From Schistosoma mansoni (lineage: Eukaryota; Platyhelminthes; Trematoda; Strigeidida; Schistosomatidae), in NCBI RefSeq assembly GCF_000237925.1, contig NW_017385989.1, positions 620,001 to 684,000 of the forward strand: a stretch of 64,000 nucleotides of DNA, read 5' to 3'. Position numbers and translations under genes: made by a program. Shown in pieces: positions 43,757 through 53,855 of the stretch. A model generated the notes under the pieces. The model did not search any database. It saw only the letters and a list, made by a program, of their open reading frames with translations, and was not told where the DNA came from. How positions within the stretch are numbered: the stretch's first letter is position 1; every line of letters starts with the position of its first letter.

Positions 43757-43950
43757 CGATGCTCCACTGTCTTGTGGATCAGATCTTTAGGTCGAAGGCT
43801 CTGGGTGTAGTGCTCTAAGTAAGTCACCGGCTTCCGTTTTGGCACCCGGGCAGTATCACAGCCCATACACAGATCAAGTGAGTTGTGTGGCACATATGTA
43901 TTCGGTGCCCCTTTGTACCAATATTTATGTGTTCAAATAATAATAATAAC
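43757..43950 (+). mobile_element. Family D retroposon (copy 5), 3' part
   Basis: Continues from gatgctccactg, the point at which copy 5 is interrupted, to the tail (atttatgtgttcaaataata). More diverged than copy 6, so it is the older one. Confidence 0.7.
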
Positions 43951-44141
43951 ATGTACCATAAACTCTTAAAACATAGCGTGTCACTCAGTATCAACTATGA
44001 AAATCTGTACTTGATTATTGAGTTTAATTATTTAAAATCAATCTCTATAATACCGGACGCTTTATAGAAGTAAAATGTTACCAAACTCTTCAATATTTTT
44101 GAAGGTTTCTGCTTTTATTTATATCATTCTTTAATTTAAAG

Positions 44142-44338
44142 GTGCACCTCAGAGTAAAGAATATAAACATCTTATGGAAAACCTGGAACAATTAATACTA
44201 AGTTTGGATAACTTAAAAAGTGATGGAAATGAAGATGTTCGATCTATGCGGCGAGATGCTGTCAAAGAAATCCAACAATTAATAGAAATGTTAGATTATC
44301 GTTCTTTAATTTCCAGTGAAAATGATGAAAAGTCTTAG
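44142..44338 (+). CDS. WW/BAG co-chaperone, exon 3 (BAG domain)
   Basis: Final coding exon: GAPQSKEYKHLMENLEQLILSLDNLKSDGNEDVRSMRRDAVKEIQQLIEMLDYRSLISSENDEKS, stop. It matches the BAG domain, a three-helix bundle that binds Hsp70. Its last helix VRSMRRDAVKEIQQLIEML parallels VRQARRDGVRKVQTILEKL of human BAG3, including the Arg-Arg-Asp and Gln residues used in Hsp70 contact. The acceptor (tttaaag) and phase 1 join cleanly to exon 2. The total protein is 155 residues. A co-chaperone role is inferred from domains only. Confidence 0.9.
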
Positions 44339-44502
44339 GTGAATAATATTTGGTTCAAATGTTTCGACGTTCTGAGTTATTATTACCCCAGCTACGTTTA
44401 TAGTAAGTTAATACAATTTCATTTTTAGTGGGTTAACATTTTGAGAAGTATTTGGAGACATTTTTCTAAATATTTAATAGATTATTAGTATCATCATTAG
44501 AT

Positions 44503-44561
44503 CCCGACCGTTGCTGCTACCTCGACGTGGTGGTCGGGCTTGCCTATCGTGACAAACCAAT
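44503..44561 (+). ncRNA. HDV-like ribozyme candidate, copy 2
   Basis: P1 is a 7-bp perfect helix, cccgacc/ggtcggg (44503-44509 with 44532-44538). P3-loop is tac-ctcgac-gtg (44518-44529). P2 gttgct (44510-44515) pairs with accaat (44556-44561) apart from one mismatch. J4/2 reads CAAA, keeping the cytosine expected to be catalytic. The predicted cleavage point is the first base of the element, exactly next to the TSD. Confidence 0.6.
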
Positions 44562-45024
44562 CAAGCTATACTGGCTGAAACAATCGTTCCTCAAGGTCCT
44601 ACCATGCCAAGCAGGTCTCTTGAAGAGCGGTAAGACTAAAAGCAGAAAACCCAAGGTCCGAAGTCGTACTGCTGACTGTACAGAGGTGTGACAGCAGTAA
44701 GGTGTCTCCTTCAGACAATCAGCATAACAGCGATGCTGCCTTCCCACAAGGAGGGGTGGGGTTAGAAAAGGTCGACCCTAAAAATGCACACCGCCTTTAT
44801 CCCACGGATATCCGTCTCCAGCGGTAAGGTCCCAACGAGTGCGGAGCTAACACAAAAAGGTCGTGTGTGACCGACCTCAAGCAGTTGTCCCTTGGGCACT
44901 GCGGTCACGCTCTCAGGTCATTGAGACCACTTCTAACCCAATTTCCTTTTCAGGTACCTCTAGAAGAACCCTTCCACGGTGTGGGCAACCGAGAAGTGAT
45001 AGCTGCCATCACGCCTCTAACGGC
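44503..45024 (+). mobile_element. ~0.5-kb retroposon with HDV-like 5' end (family E), copy 2
   Basis: 522 bp flanked by the 13-bp repeat atcatcattagat (44490-44502, 45025-45037). It starts with cccgaccgttgctgc. It is similar to copy 1 along its length but lacks the last ~50 bp found there. It lies just beyond the stop codon of the WW/BAG gene, possibly in its 3' untranslated region. Confidence 0.87.
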
Positions 45025-45073
45025 ATCATCATTAGATACTTTTAGGGTTTTAGCTACTTAATATATATAGTAG

Positions 45074-45277
45074 TTGATGATAAATGGTATGGCAAAATTG
45101 ATAAGAGCTGGAAATGGACCAATCGAAGAAGGAAGAGTCATGTGTGATTCATATGTTTTGTATCTGCTTGATCTAGTTGAAGAAATACGACTAACCAGAA
45201 ATATAGTACTCTTATCATTTAGTACTTTTGACATTCTATATTTTTCGTGTGCATATATTTCTCTGTCGATATATTAG
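45074..45277 (+). other. Unassigned open frame
   Basis: 67 codons beginning MMINGMAKLIRAGNGPIEEGRVMCDSYVLYLLDLVEEI. The first ~45 codons look protein-like, but I recognise no family, and clear splice sites are missing. It could be 3' untranslated sequence of the WW/BAG gene, an unrelated exon or chance. Confidence 0.2.
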
Positions 45278-45284
45278 ATGTAGG

Positions 45285-45717
45285 TGTAGTGCCGTGCTTC
45301 GCTAATCGATTTTCTCGATAACCGTTATAATACAAATCTTAACGGTGCATAAAATCAGAAGGCGAAGAGAAGCGGCAGCTACAGTTTTATTGACACATGA
45401 CGCAGGTTAGAAAATTATAAGCACATGAGTAAATATCAGCGAGCGAAACAAAAAAGGGCATGCATTGGAAATGGCGGGTAAGCCAACTCACTTTTATCAA
45501 GCGTTAATCAATATTTATATAGTCAGACAAGAATAAATGACAGACATGTGATAAATAGGATAAGACGCGTACACACACCTACGCTCATATAGAAACAGTC
45601 AGGGTTGATAAGCGAATGATTAACAAGGTCTAAACGGGACTCATGATGCACAGGTAAATTGGCTTGTCCAGAAGCTAGAATAAGGCATATGGGTTTAACA
45701 TATCAACCGATGCTACA
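45285..45717. repeat. Solo LTR with 4-bp TSD
   Basis: 433 bp starting TGTAGTG and ending GCTACA, flanked by tagg on both sides (45281-45284, 45718-45721). No internal region remains, as expected after recombination between two LTRs. A diverged relative is at 30880. Confidence 0.75.
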
Positions 45718-46071
45718 TAGGGTTACAGAGTAAAGAAATGTTTGAATTCAAATACTTATCACTATTTGGTTAGGGTTATGCTTTATTCCTCCGTCTTTTT
45801 TGATATCTCAAGTTTATTATTCCCCTATTCGTTTATTTTAGTAGTATATGTGAATATACTGATATGGGCAATTCAATAAATCACTTCTTCAATACTATCT
45901 ACGCGCAACTATATATATGTATATAAATATATTTACTATTGTTTTCTTTATTCTTATTACATATTGGGCATTAACCCTCTGTACTTGTTGGCTCTGTTTT
46001 TGATTGTTCCATTGAAATGAATCAGAAAGATCTGAAGCAAAGTTTGGTTGCCAATCTCTCTTTCTGTATGT

Positions 46072-46135
46072 CAGTTAGTCACAACGTAGAACTTCGTACG
46101 TACGTACATCAGTTCGAGTTGCCATACCACATCTT
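46072..46135 (-). repeat. RTE 3' tail fragment
   Basis: A ~57-bp block including aacttcgtacgtacgtacat and gttgccataccacatc recurs at 48656-48710, where it follows an RTE C-terminus. This is therefore an isolated 3' end of the same RTE family. Confidence 0.65.
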
Positions 46136-46429
46136 TCTGTATGTACTATTCTCCAGTTCTGTACTTTAAATTTGTATTTATTATTATTGTACACGTGTTA
46201 GACGTTTCGTTCGTGTTAAGAAAGTGACTACACGTGTTTATATAAAGTGAAATAGTTAAGATTTATTACTTATTGCTATTCCACAATTTAGTATCCATCC
46301 TTCACTCTTTTAAATTCATGTTTCACTCATTTGAAATTTCATAATTATTTGACGTTTTAGCCAAATTTCTTGTATTTATTGAACTTCCCATCTATGAAGA
46401 GTCTTTCAGTTGTAATATAAGCACACTTA

Positions 46430-46570
46430 CTTACTTACTTACTTATACCTGTTACTCCCAATGGAGCATAGGCCGCCGATCAGCATTCTCCAACCCACTC
46501 AATCTGTCCTGGGCCTTCTTTTCTTAGTTCTATCCAGTTTTTGTTCATTTTTCTCATGTCTATCTCGAGA
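46430..46570 (-). mobile_element. RTE 3' fragment
   Basis: CTTA repeats followed by cctgttactccc and ggagcataggccgcc, the same 3' end as the RTE copies at 1600 and 2419, diverged. Confidence 0.6.
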
Positions 46571-47235
46571 AATAGAGACGTTTAACAGTTGTATCAATCA
46601 AATTTCAATGTACATTTTTTAAAATCACTTCTGCTGTTTTATATCAGTATTTTAATGTGCTTCCCTTCGTACGTACCCATCCGCGTAGTTTCAAATACTT
46701 CCAATTGTCTTTTTCAAAGTTTATTAAAGTTATTATCCTTCGGTTACTTACTGATGTGTGATTCTACTGTGTTTCCGTATTCGTAGGTTATCGGTCGTAC
46801 CTACCTCTTATATTAACCGTGTAATTTTGTTTGCTCTACTCTTCTCTTCCATTTTGTATCTTTGGAATTTTTCATTTTATGTGTTCAGTTCTGTTACTTC
46901 TAATTTTTCTTCTTTTGTCTATATTTGTAGAAAGAATGTTCCATCTGGATCAAATCTGGACTTGTTTTTATTATTATATAAGGTATTCTACGAATCGACA
47001 GGTCATCCTCTGATTCTATAAGCTTGTGTTGTATCATGAATTATTGGATCTTATAGTTCAAAAAAACAAAGCTCTTTAGTTGTGACATTTTGCTGTGTGG
47101 TTCTAACTTTGTTCAGGGATTCATGTAAAAAAGTGAAGCTGTGGCACTTAATGTGGTTAAAAGATTCTACCTTTCAATCTCTTGATTACCGGTTTGAATT
47201 ATCAAGTCTGTCCGGGATCCCGAACAGTGTTACTA
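46571..47235. other. T-rich spacer
   Basis: Pyrimidine-rich plus strand with short frames of low-complexity composition. No gene recognised. Confidence 0.4.
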
Positions 47236-47437
47236 GTCATTTCGCTTCAAGTGTGCTCTGGTACGGATGACAGTTGGGAGAGTCATCTCTCCCTCTCTAA
47301 ATACTCTCACACCACCACGCATACACAGTCACTACCAGGGACGTCCTACTCACTGCCTTCTCGTGGCATTACTGTTGTTTACGAAATTGAGAGGACGAAA
47401 AGCGAATGTCCAACGCTTTAACCGGATTGGTGGATAG
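47236..47437 (+). mobile_element. Family D retroposon (copy 8), 3'-truncated
   Basis: Runs from the gagagtc segment through ctactcactgccttctcgtg to taaccggattggtgga and then leaves the family. Confidence 0.7.
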
Positions 47438-47439
47438 TA

Positions 47440-48647
47440 TTCAAAATATTAACTTTAATAATATTCTGACGTTTATGAAGAGCGAACCTGAGAAAACCTG
47501 GCCGGTTACAAAGCTAATGGTTCGAGTCTCTAGGTGTCATAGTTCAAAATCGTTTGGAATAGCACAGGTACATCCACTCTTTATCCCCCCTTAGATATTA
47601 AGTTACTAAATTTCCTATGGAATTTTTTTACTTCGATAATTCGAGTCACTTTTTCGATGCCTAATCTTTTTTATTACTACTAATACTGTTACAATCTCTA
47701 CGACTGTGGGACTTGCCCAAAAATCTCATCTTGCTGTGTTAATGAGATAACGGCAAATTGAACAAATATACACTCGTAACTGATTCTACGTTGCACTTGA
47801 CTGACTTACTAAATCGAACAAGTCAATACAGTAACCATGTACAAGATTTTAGTACTTGAGTGCGAGCCACTCATCAGTTGTTTTTCAAGGGATTATAAAT
47901 TAATATGTCAAACTCAAATGTGGTCACTTGGTAAATCACTGAAATACAAACTCAGGTAACTTGAACCTAACTCCTGAATCAACTAGCAGTCCAGTTCATT
48001 TGAAACTGAATCGGAAGCAGTCAATTTATAATCAAATTATTTGACTTAGAAATCAAAGTTTTCAGATCATTCGAGTGTTAGTATAACCTAGCTGACGGCC
48101 TTTGGTGTAATCCTACTCCAATCTAGGCTTTTACTTAGTCACTAAACAAGAGTAACGATTTTGAAAATAGTAAAACAAAACCTAATGAGACAGTATACTG
48201 TTACTTCTTAGTCTACTAAACAGAGCGTCAACAATTCATAAGATTGAGAAGTTAGTTATGACAGTAAATGCATTCCAGATGCATCCAGTCATCGCTTAGT
48301 TCGTTGTATGGTAATTAATCATCATTTGTATTTACTCCCAAATTATTTAATTCCCTTTCCTTGTTCTGTGTAACTCTCATGAGGGTTTTATCTATCATTA
48401 GAATGAAAGGTATTTGAATATTTCGATGTAACTATATTATCTTCCCAATCTCAATACATATTTAGACTTGACACATCTATATTAGACTGAAATATAGTAG
48501 GGGACCAACTAGTAAATATTTAAATGAAAGATGATGATACCAAGTTGGGAAATTTTTCTTTGGAATAACCCATAGTATTATGCTCTGAAAGGTGATTTAC
48601 TAAAAATACATGTTCATATACATGATAATTCCATGAGTTTTTTTTAT
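47440..48647. other. Unassigned spacer
   Basis: About 1.2 kb with no gene, RNA or repeat I can support. Confidence 0.4.
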
Positions 48648-49370
48648 CGGTCGGTCACAACGTAGAACTTCGTACGTACGTACATCAGTTCGAGTTGCCA
48701 TACCACATCAGCACAGAGATGCAGTTGTCGATTCAAATCCCATAGCGGTAGAAGTAGTAAGAGTTTAAGCAGTAATGTGAAAGATTAGGGTTTAAAGATG
48801 TTATTGAAGGAGTATAATACAGTGAATTAAATTTGGGAAGAGAAAAAAGAAAGGGACATGAAGAATTCAGAAGATTAGAATTTGGCAGTACATAAAGAGT
48901 GGATGCACCTTCGCCATTGCAAACGATTTTGAGCCATGTCATTCAAGGTCTCTAACCATCGGTTACTATCATCTCGCGGATCCCAACCAGGTAGTCTACA
49001 CCTACCAACATGGTTCAGTCCACTTGTCAGTAACTCGATGGATTTGTTCCATGTTTTGGTCTGGCCACCTTTGGCTTTCTTCCAACCTACTCCTACACCA
49101 TAAAACATTACACGTCGGGGCAGTCGGTGGTTGGGTATGCGTAACACATGTCCCAGCCATCTCAACTGATGAAGTTTCACTACTTCATCAATCGATTTGC
49201 CATCCTTACCTAGTACCTGTTTCCTAACAACTGCATTACTTACTCGTTGGTCCCAGAATATACAAGCGATGCTTCGAAGACACCTATGATCGAATACTAG
49301 TAGTCTACGAATATCCTCTACTCTTATCGGCCATGTTTTACTGCCATAAAGTTTTTTTATGGGTTTATTT
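48648..49370 (-). pseudogene. RTE LINE C-terminus and 3' end
   Basis: The minus-strand frame 48875-49180 reads MKLHQLRWLGHVLRIPNHRLPRRVMFYGVGVGWKKAKGGQTKTW, GRCRLPGWDPRDDSNRWLETLNDMAQNRLQWRRCIHSL. This is the conserved C-terminal segment of a schistosome RTE family. Upstream frames (to 49350) give WPIRVEDIRRLLVFDHRCLRSIA. The element ends in the acgtacgtacg tail. It is 5'-truncated; the frame is fairly well kept, so it is not very old. Confidence 0.8.
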
Positions 49371-49374
49371 TACT

Positions 49375-49787
49375 GAAAGTCATACAAATATGCACTACTC
49401 ATTTAAGCAAACAATAAAATCATCAAAAGTGTTGAGTACAACCTAGTAAACATTGAAAATGTTACGAATAACATCATGCAATTTCATGTTTTCGATTTGT
49501 GGACGAGAATGATAATGACTGGTTGTCTGCTTAGTTAGACATGCAGATAGTCAGATGAATTAAATATATTCCCCTATCGTTATTATTTATTATTGATTGA
49601 TTGTTCATTGTTGTTGGATTGTGTCATGTTTTGGTGTGGGAATATATTTACGTTGTAGTCAGGCTAATTACATGTTCTTGATCTAAGTTGTGTTGAAGTC
49701 CTGAAGAGTAGACATTGGGAGGGAATCTAGTGTAGATATTCGTCTATGGTAAATTAACGTCACATTCGTGTAAACAAGGAAAAGAGT
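49375..49787. other. AT-rich spacer
   Basis: Nothing recognised. Confidence 0.4.
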
Positions 49788-49892
49788 GAACATCAACTCT
49801 GAGATGCAGGTTCATCCAGCTGACGAGTCCCAAATAGGACGAAACGCGCATCCTGAATTCCACTGCTAGCCACTATCCATCTTTACTTATAT
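49788..49892 (+). mobile_element. Sm-alpha-type SINE (family A), 5'-truncated
   Basis: Contains the distal third of the family: catcaactctgagatgcagg, the hammerhead, then cactgctagccactatccat. The pol III head is absent. Confidence 0.8.
49803..49866 (+). ncRNA. Hammerhead ribozyme motif, Sm-alpha type
   Basis: Core CTGACGAG, stem II gtcc/ggac around caaata, then GAAA. The short stem III is cgcgc, and the predicted cleavage triplet is ATC (49850-49852), allowed by the NUH rule. Stem I atccag/ctgaat has one mismatch. All core bases required for cleavage are present, so it may be active but with a weakened stem I. Confidence 0.7.
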
Positions 49893-50126
49893 CCCTTTTG
49901 ATTAATAGTTTGTCAATTATTCTCTTTGAATAGAAAAGATTTTCTTCGTCTAGTTGATAATCTATATTGTTCATAATTTCACTGTGTGATTGATGCGTAA
50001 ATCAAATATGTTTGAATAGATTCCTTTTCTTTAAAAAAAACCAGAAAATTTGAAATTTCTTTTCTTTCAACTAAACAACATCATAGTTTAAGTCATCTAA
50101 CTCAAAAAAATTGATTGTCATTGTTT

Positions 50127-50200
50127 CTAACTGGAAAGGATTACTCTGGACAGGGTTGGATAGAGAATGGTGGTAGGAGGCCTATGCTCCTCCACGGGGG
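50127..50200 (+). mobile_element. RTE 3' end fragment, plus strand
   Basis: aactggaaaggatta, gacagggttggatagagaatgg and ggcctatgctcctccacg are the reverse complement of the 3' end seen at 1600. Confidence 0.65.
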
Positions 50201-50204
50201 GTAA

Positions 50205-50767
50205 AAGGCTTAATTAGTAGTAGTGTAGTGAACAAATACAAGATTGGGGACTATCGAAATGTATTTGGGCACGAAATTACAGACTATGTCACTAAAATCT
50301 GATAACCATACAGTAAACAGTTAATTTGCAAACTATTAATCAATTATCTCAATCTTGACTGTTCCTTCTGTAAATATCAGACAATCGTCTCTGATTTCAT
50401 TGTTCATGCATTTTCATATCAATTGCGTTCCGTTCCTGTTCGCTTGTTATCGATCTTCTATTGAAATACGTTCAATACCCGACCATCGTTATATACTACT
50501 TATGTGGATATAAGTAACCCACACCACAGCAGTAGTAGAAGTATTGTTTCTAACTAAAAACTTACCATGTTTAAAAGTGAAAAGTCATTCAGTAAAATTC
50601 ATAGTTCTAATTATAGATTGTATTCAATTAGATAATTCATTTAATCTATTTCTTTTAATTGTAATGTCATTGAGTTAGTCAATTTATTGACAAGTTCCAT
50701 TAAAATTTCTTTACTGATTAAGATGTCATGATATTACTTGATAGAAGAGGATATATTATTAAAAGTG
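50205..50767. other. Unassigned spacer
   Basis: Nothing recognised. Confidence 0.4.
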
Positions 50768-51110
50768 TGTTATAACTTGTAACCGAGTGGATGCCTTGTT
50801 AACGTATAGCGTGATAAGACTGCCAATCAGAGAGCAGCGAATTATCGATTGGAACAGTGACACACACTGAAACCATACGAGCAGTCTAGAGCACTTGTTG
50901 GTCCTGCTATCTGCCTAGCCCAGCCAGTTAAGTCCAGAACAGCCTCTGCAATATGAATCATTATATTTCAACCTTATTGAGTTTATATACCAATCAAACT
51001 GACCACATCGTACCATAAAATATAAAATAACATTTGTACAAGATTTAGCCAAATGTGGCTGTGAATATGAGAGGCAGTAATGAATAGACTAGGGATAACT
51101 CAAGAATAGT
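50768..51110 (-). repeat. Diverged solo LTR of the 9389-element family
   Basis: Begins TGTTATA. The block acgagcagtctagagc through gcctagcccagcc is the reverse complement of the central part of the LTR at 9389, with many changes. The far end is unclear. Confidence 0.65.
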
Positions 51111-51790
51111 GTTCACTTAATTCCGAGTATACTAGTTAGTTGAGAATAATTGCTATGAAGACTTGAATATAAGTTTTGTGGTATGTGGAAGTTGCTAGGA
51201 AGAGATATCTGGAATATTAAGGTGACTGATATTCTTAGAGCAATTTTAACCTACATCTCCTAGTATTATAATAGAAGACGTTACGAATGACCTATTTGAG
51301 CTTTGAATCCAAAGTAAAACTTTGTTAATGAGTATCAAATAGCACAAGTCTATGTTCGAGACTTCTTGTTCATTATATCTGACTGCCTAGCTTGTAAATG
51401 CAGTGGATACTAAGTTGTATCATTTAGATTGATAGAAAAACTTCAGTTCAATCGAGTGTATGTCATAAATAAACATCAAATTATTTGTGAACATTACATT
51501 TAAAATAGACTCGACAATTGAAATTTAAATAAGCCCTACATTACCTAATACTTGGCATAACTGAGTATATCGTAATTGTACTAATCTGGATAGTACGAGA
51601 CGTTGACTTCGCATAATCTGTAGATGTACAGTTCCCAAATCATATCATAAACTAGATTGAGTAACCAATTTGTTTTTCTTATACACCTCGTCGCAATTGA
51701 ACTACTTAAACTTAATGAATTGTTCAGTTAGTAGATGTTAATGGAATCTAGGCAACACATTCAATCTTGGGATTTGTTAATTTTCATAGT
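51111..51790. other. Unassigned spacer
   Basis: Nothing recognised. Confidence 0.4.
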
Positions 51791-51792
51791 TG

Positions 51793-51975
51793 AAATCATG
51801 AGTCAATTGAAGCTAGGACACAATGGAAAACCTGGAAGCATTGGACGGCCGTTTCGTCCTATTATGGGACTCCTCAGCAATGCTTGCCTACGATACTACA
51901 CACGGGCTCAAATCCAATAACTTCTGTTTCGTGTGTGAACGCTTAACCCCTAGACCACTGAGCCGGTATCCAATG
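51793..51975 (-). mobile_element. tRNA-headed SINE with hammerhead (family B), copy 1
   Basis: On the minus strand: a tRNA-like A box (ggctcagtggtctaggggtt), a weak B box, the hammerhead, then gcttccaggttttccattg and a cttcaattgactcatg 3' end. Five copies of this family occur in the window; only this one keeps the whole ribozyme core. Confidence 0.85.
51836..51885 (-). ncRNA. Hammerhead ribozyme, intact (family B)
   Basis: Stem I is a perfect 8-bp helix aagcattg/caatgctt. The core CTGAGGAG is a permitted CTGANGA form. Stem II gtcc/ggac closes loop cataata. GAAA is intact, stem III is acgg/ccgt, and the cleavage triplet is GTC. Every position needed for hammerhead catalysis is present. Confidence 0.85.
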
Positions 51976-52495
51976 GTATTAATGTCTAACATGAACTAAT
52001 CCACGATATTGCACGACCATCTTCCATTGTCTTCGGGGGTAAGTACCATATACCCGATACCCATTAGCGTCATTGATCACGTCTTCTCACTAATTAATGA
52101 ACAATAATTTACGAAAGGTAAAACATATATCTACAGTTAATTGAATGAAAGCTTACAATTCAGCAAATATAAAATACAGTATACCAAACATTTAATAAAT
52201 GTCCATATCTAACACATTGAATATAGAAAAGCGCTAGACAGCTGTTTCGCTCTAGTTTAGCACATCTTAGCAGTTCCCACCCACAACCTAACCAGTGATT
52301 GAGATCCAGACATTCAGATCCCATGAAGAGTACTTAACTATAAGAATCAATGTGTTGGTGTTTACTGGTATGTTTTCAACTTCAAAGAATTCATCATAAA
52401 ACGTAACAATCACCTAATGCCACTAATGACTATTGTTTTAGTACAAACAGGTTTGATTTCTCTGACCAACACATCTATTAAAAATACAAAAATAT
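51976..52495. other. Unassigned spacer
   Basis: Nothing recognised. Confidence 0.4.
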
Positions 52496-52499
52496 ACAG

Positions 52500-52775
52500 G
52501 TAACCAAAGATGGATAGTGGCTCGCTGTGGAATCCAGTTTGACGCGCGTTTCGTCCTATTTGGGACGCGTCAGATGGATGTACCTGCATCTGATACTTGT
52601 TGTTCAGTCTAGGACTGGAACCCAGTACCTTTCGCATCAAACACCATCGCGTTATCCACTCGGCTACTGAGTCCTGATAGCCACTTGCTTGTGTAATGGT
52701 GTGAAGTTGAAATTCACTTAGTATTGTTTGTTTGAATCTCCCCATTGATGTTTTTAGGACTGCAACTGGTCAGTC
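52500..52775 (-). mobile_element. Sm-alpha-type SINE (family A) with A and B boxes
   Basis: On the minus strand: gcagtccta start, an A box (tagccgagtggataacgcg), a B box (ggttccagtcc), then the hammerhead. The core reads CTGACGCG (CTGACGAG expected), and three extra bases (aaa) follow the GTC triplet, so cleavage is unlikely. The head resembles a tRNA, giving an internal pol III promoter. Confidence 0.85.
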
Positions 52776-52784
52776 TCTAATTGG

Positions 52785-53000
52785 TATATGAGATGTAGGT
52801 ACATCCAGCTGACGAGTCCCAAATAGGACGAAACGCGCGTCAAACTGGATTCCACTGCTAGCCACTATCCATCTTTGCTTATAATACTTGTAAATTTAGG
52901 CTATATCGAGGCAATACGCACAGTATGCACATATGCTAATAAGAGACTGATCAATTGCAGTCCTAAACATCAATTGGAAGATTCAAACAAACAATACTAA
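52785..53000 (+). mobile_element. Sm-alpha-type SINE (family A), tandem remnant
   Basis: The distal third with hammerhead (52796-52858) continues through ataatacttg into ctaataagagactgatcaat and tgcagtcctaaac, which is the beginning of the next monomer. This shows a head-to-tail tandem arrangement, inverted relative to the copy at 52500. Confidence 0.8.
52796..52858 (+). ncRNA. Hammerhead motif, Sm-alpha type, with 3-nt insertion
   Basis: Core CTGACGAG, stem II gtcc/ggac around caaata, GAAA and triplet GTC are all present. However, aaa separates the cleavage triplet from the 3' strand of stem I (ctggat), which otherwise pairs perfectly with atccag. The neighbouring inverted copy has the same insertion. 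Activity is doubtful. Confidence 0.65.
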
Positions 53001-53389
53001 GTAAATTTTATATAGATAACATTATTATTAATAAAATAAGGTTGTCATCCAATTTCCAATAATCAATACTTACTATTGTAGCTAAGTTGCTTTTTAGGTC
53101 AGTTAAGATTAAAAAAAAAGTAAAGTGAGTTCAATGAAGATAGTTTTATTTCTAATGAAATCATTTACTAAAGCTGTACATTTACATTTATAGTTGTTTG
53201 ATAAGTGTATGAGTCCATAGAAGGATTCTGAGATTCCAAATATCCAATGGTAGTTGTGTTATGATCAAAGGGTTAACAAAGAATTGGAGGATATAAATAA
53301 TTTACAGATAAAAAATATGAGAGATATTTGTCCAGTTAATAAATTGTTATAACTTTTGACCTTGTGCCCTATTAATATAATAACGTGCC
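53001..53389. other. AT-rich spacer
   Basis: Nothing recognised. Confidence 0.4.
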
Positions 53390-53852
53390 CCCCACCCTGG
53401 CCACGCGTATATAGCCTCTACCAGGGAAGTCCTACTCACTGCCTTCTCGTGGCATTACGGTTGTTTACGAAATTGAGAGGACGAAAAGTGAATGTCCGCA
53501 CTTTAACCGGGTTGGTGGACACGGAATGTTCACCTAGGGGAGTTGGAAAATCCTGATTTCAAACTACTGGTGTACATGGTCCCCAGTATTCTGAGGGAAC
53601 AAATGGCGTATGAATTATTCGTTGGTCATCGGCTACCATGGGACTGCATCTCCAAAGGTCCGATCCACTGCCTTGTGGATCCAGACCTTTAGGTCAATGG
53701 CTCCGGGTGTGGGCCCCTAAGAAAACCACCTGTTTCAGTTTGGGCACCTGAGCAGTATCACAGCCCTCACACAAATCAAATGAGATTTGTGTGGCGCATA
53801 TATATCTGGTGCCCCTTTTTACCAATATTTATGTGTTTAAATAAATAAATAA
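53390..53852 (+). mobile_element. Family D retroposon (copy 9)
   Basis: 5'-truncated at tggccacgcgtatatag, otherwise complete, ending in AAATAAATAAATA. Confidence 0.75.
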
Positions 53853-53855
53853 AAT

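Larger units (their letters stand above)
41184..44141 (+). other. Second intron of WW/BAG gene, filled with retroposons
   Basis: 2,958 bp, phase 1, gtgagt...aaag. It holds the 577-bp retroposon at 41777, an RTE reverse-transcriptase relic at 42557 and nested family D retroposons at 42932-43950. An unseen small exon inside it cannot be excluded. Confidence 0.7.
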
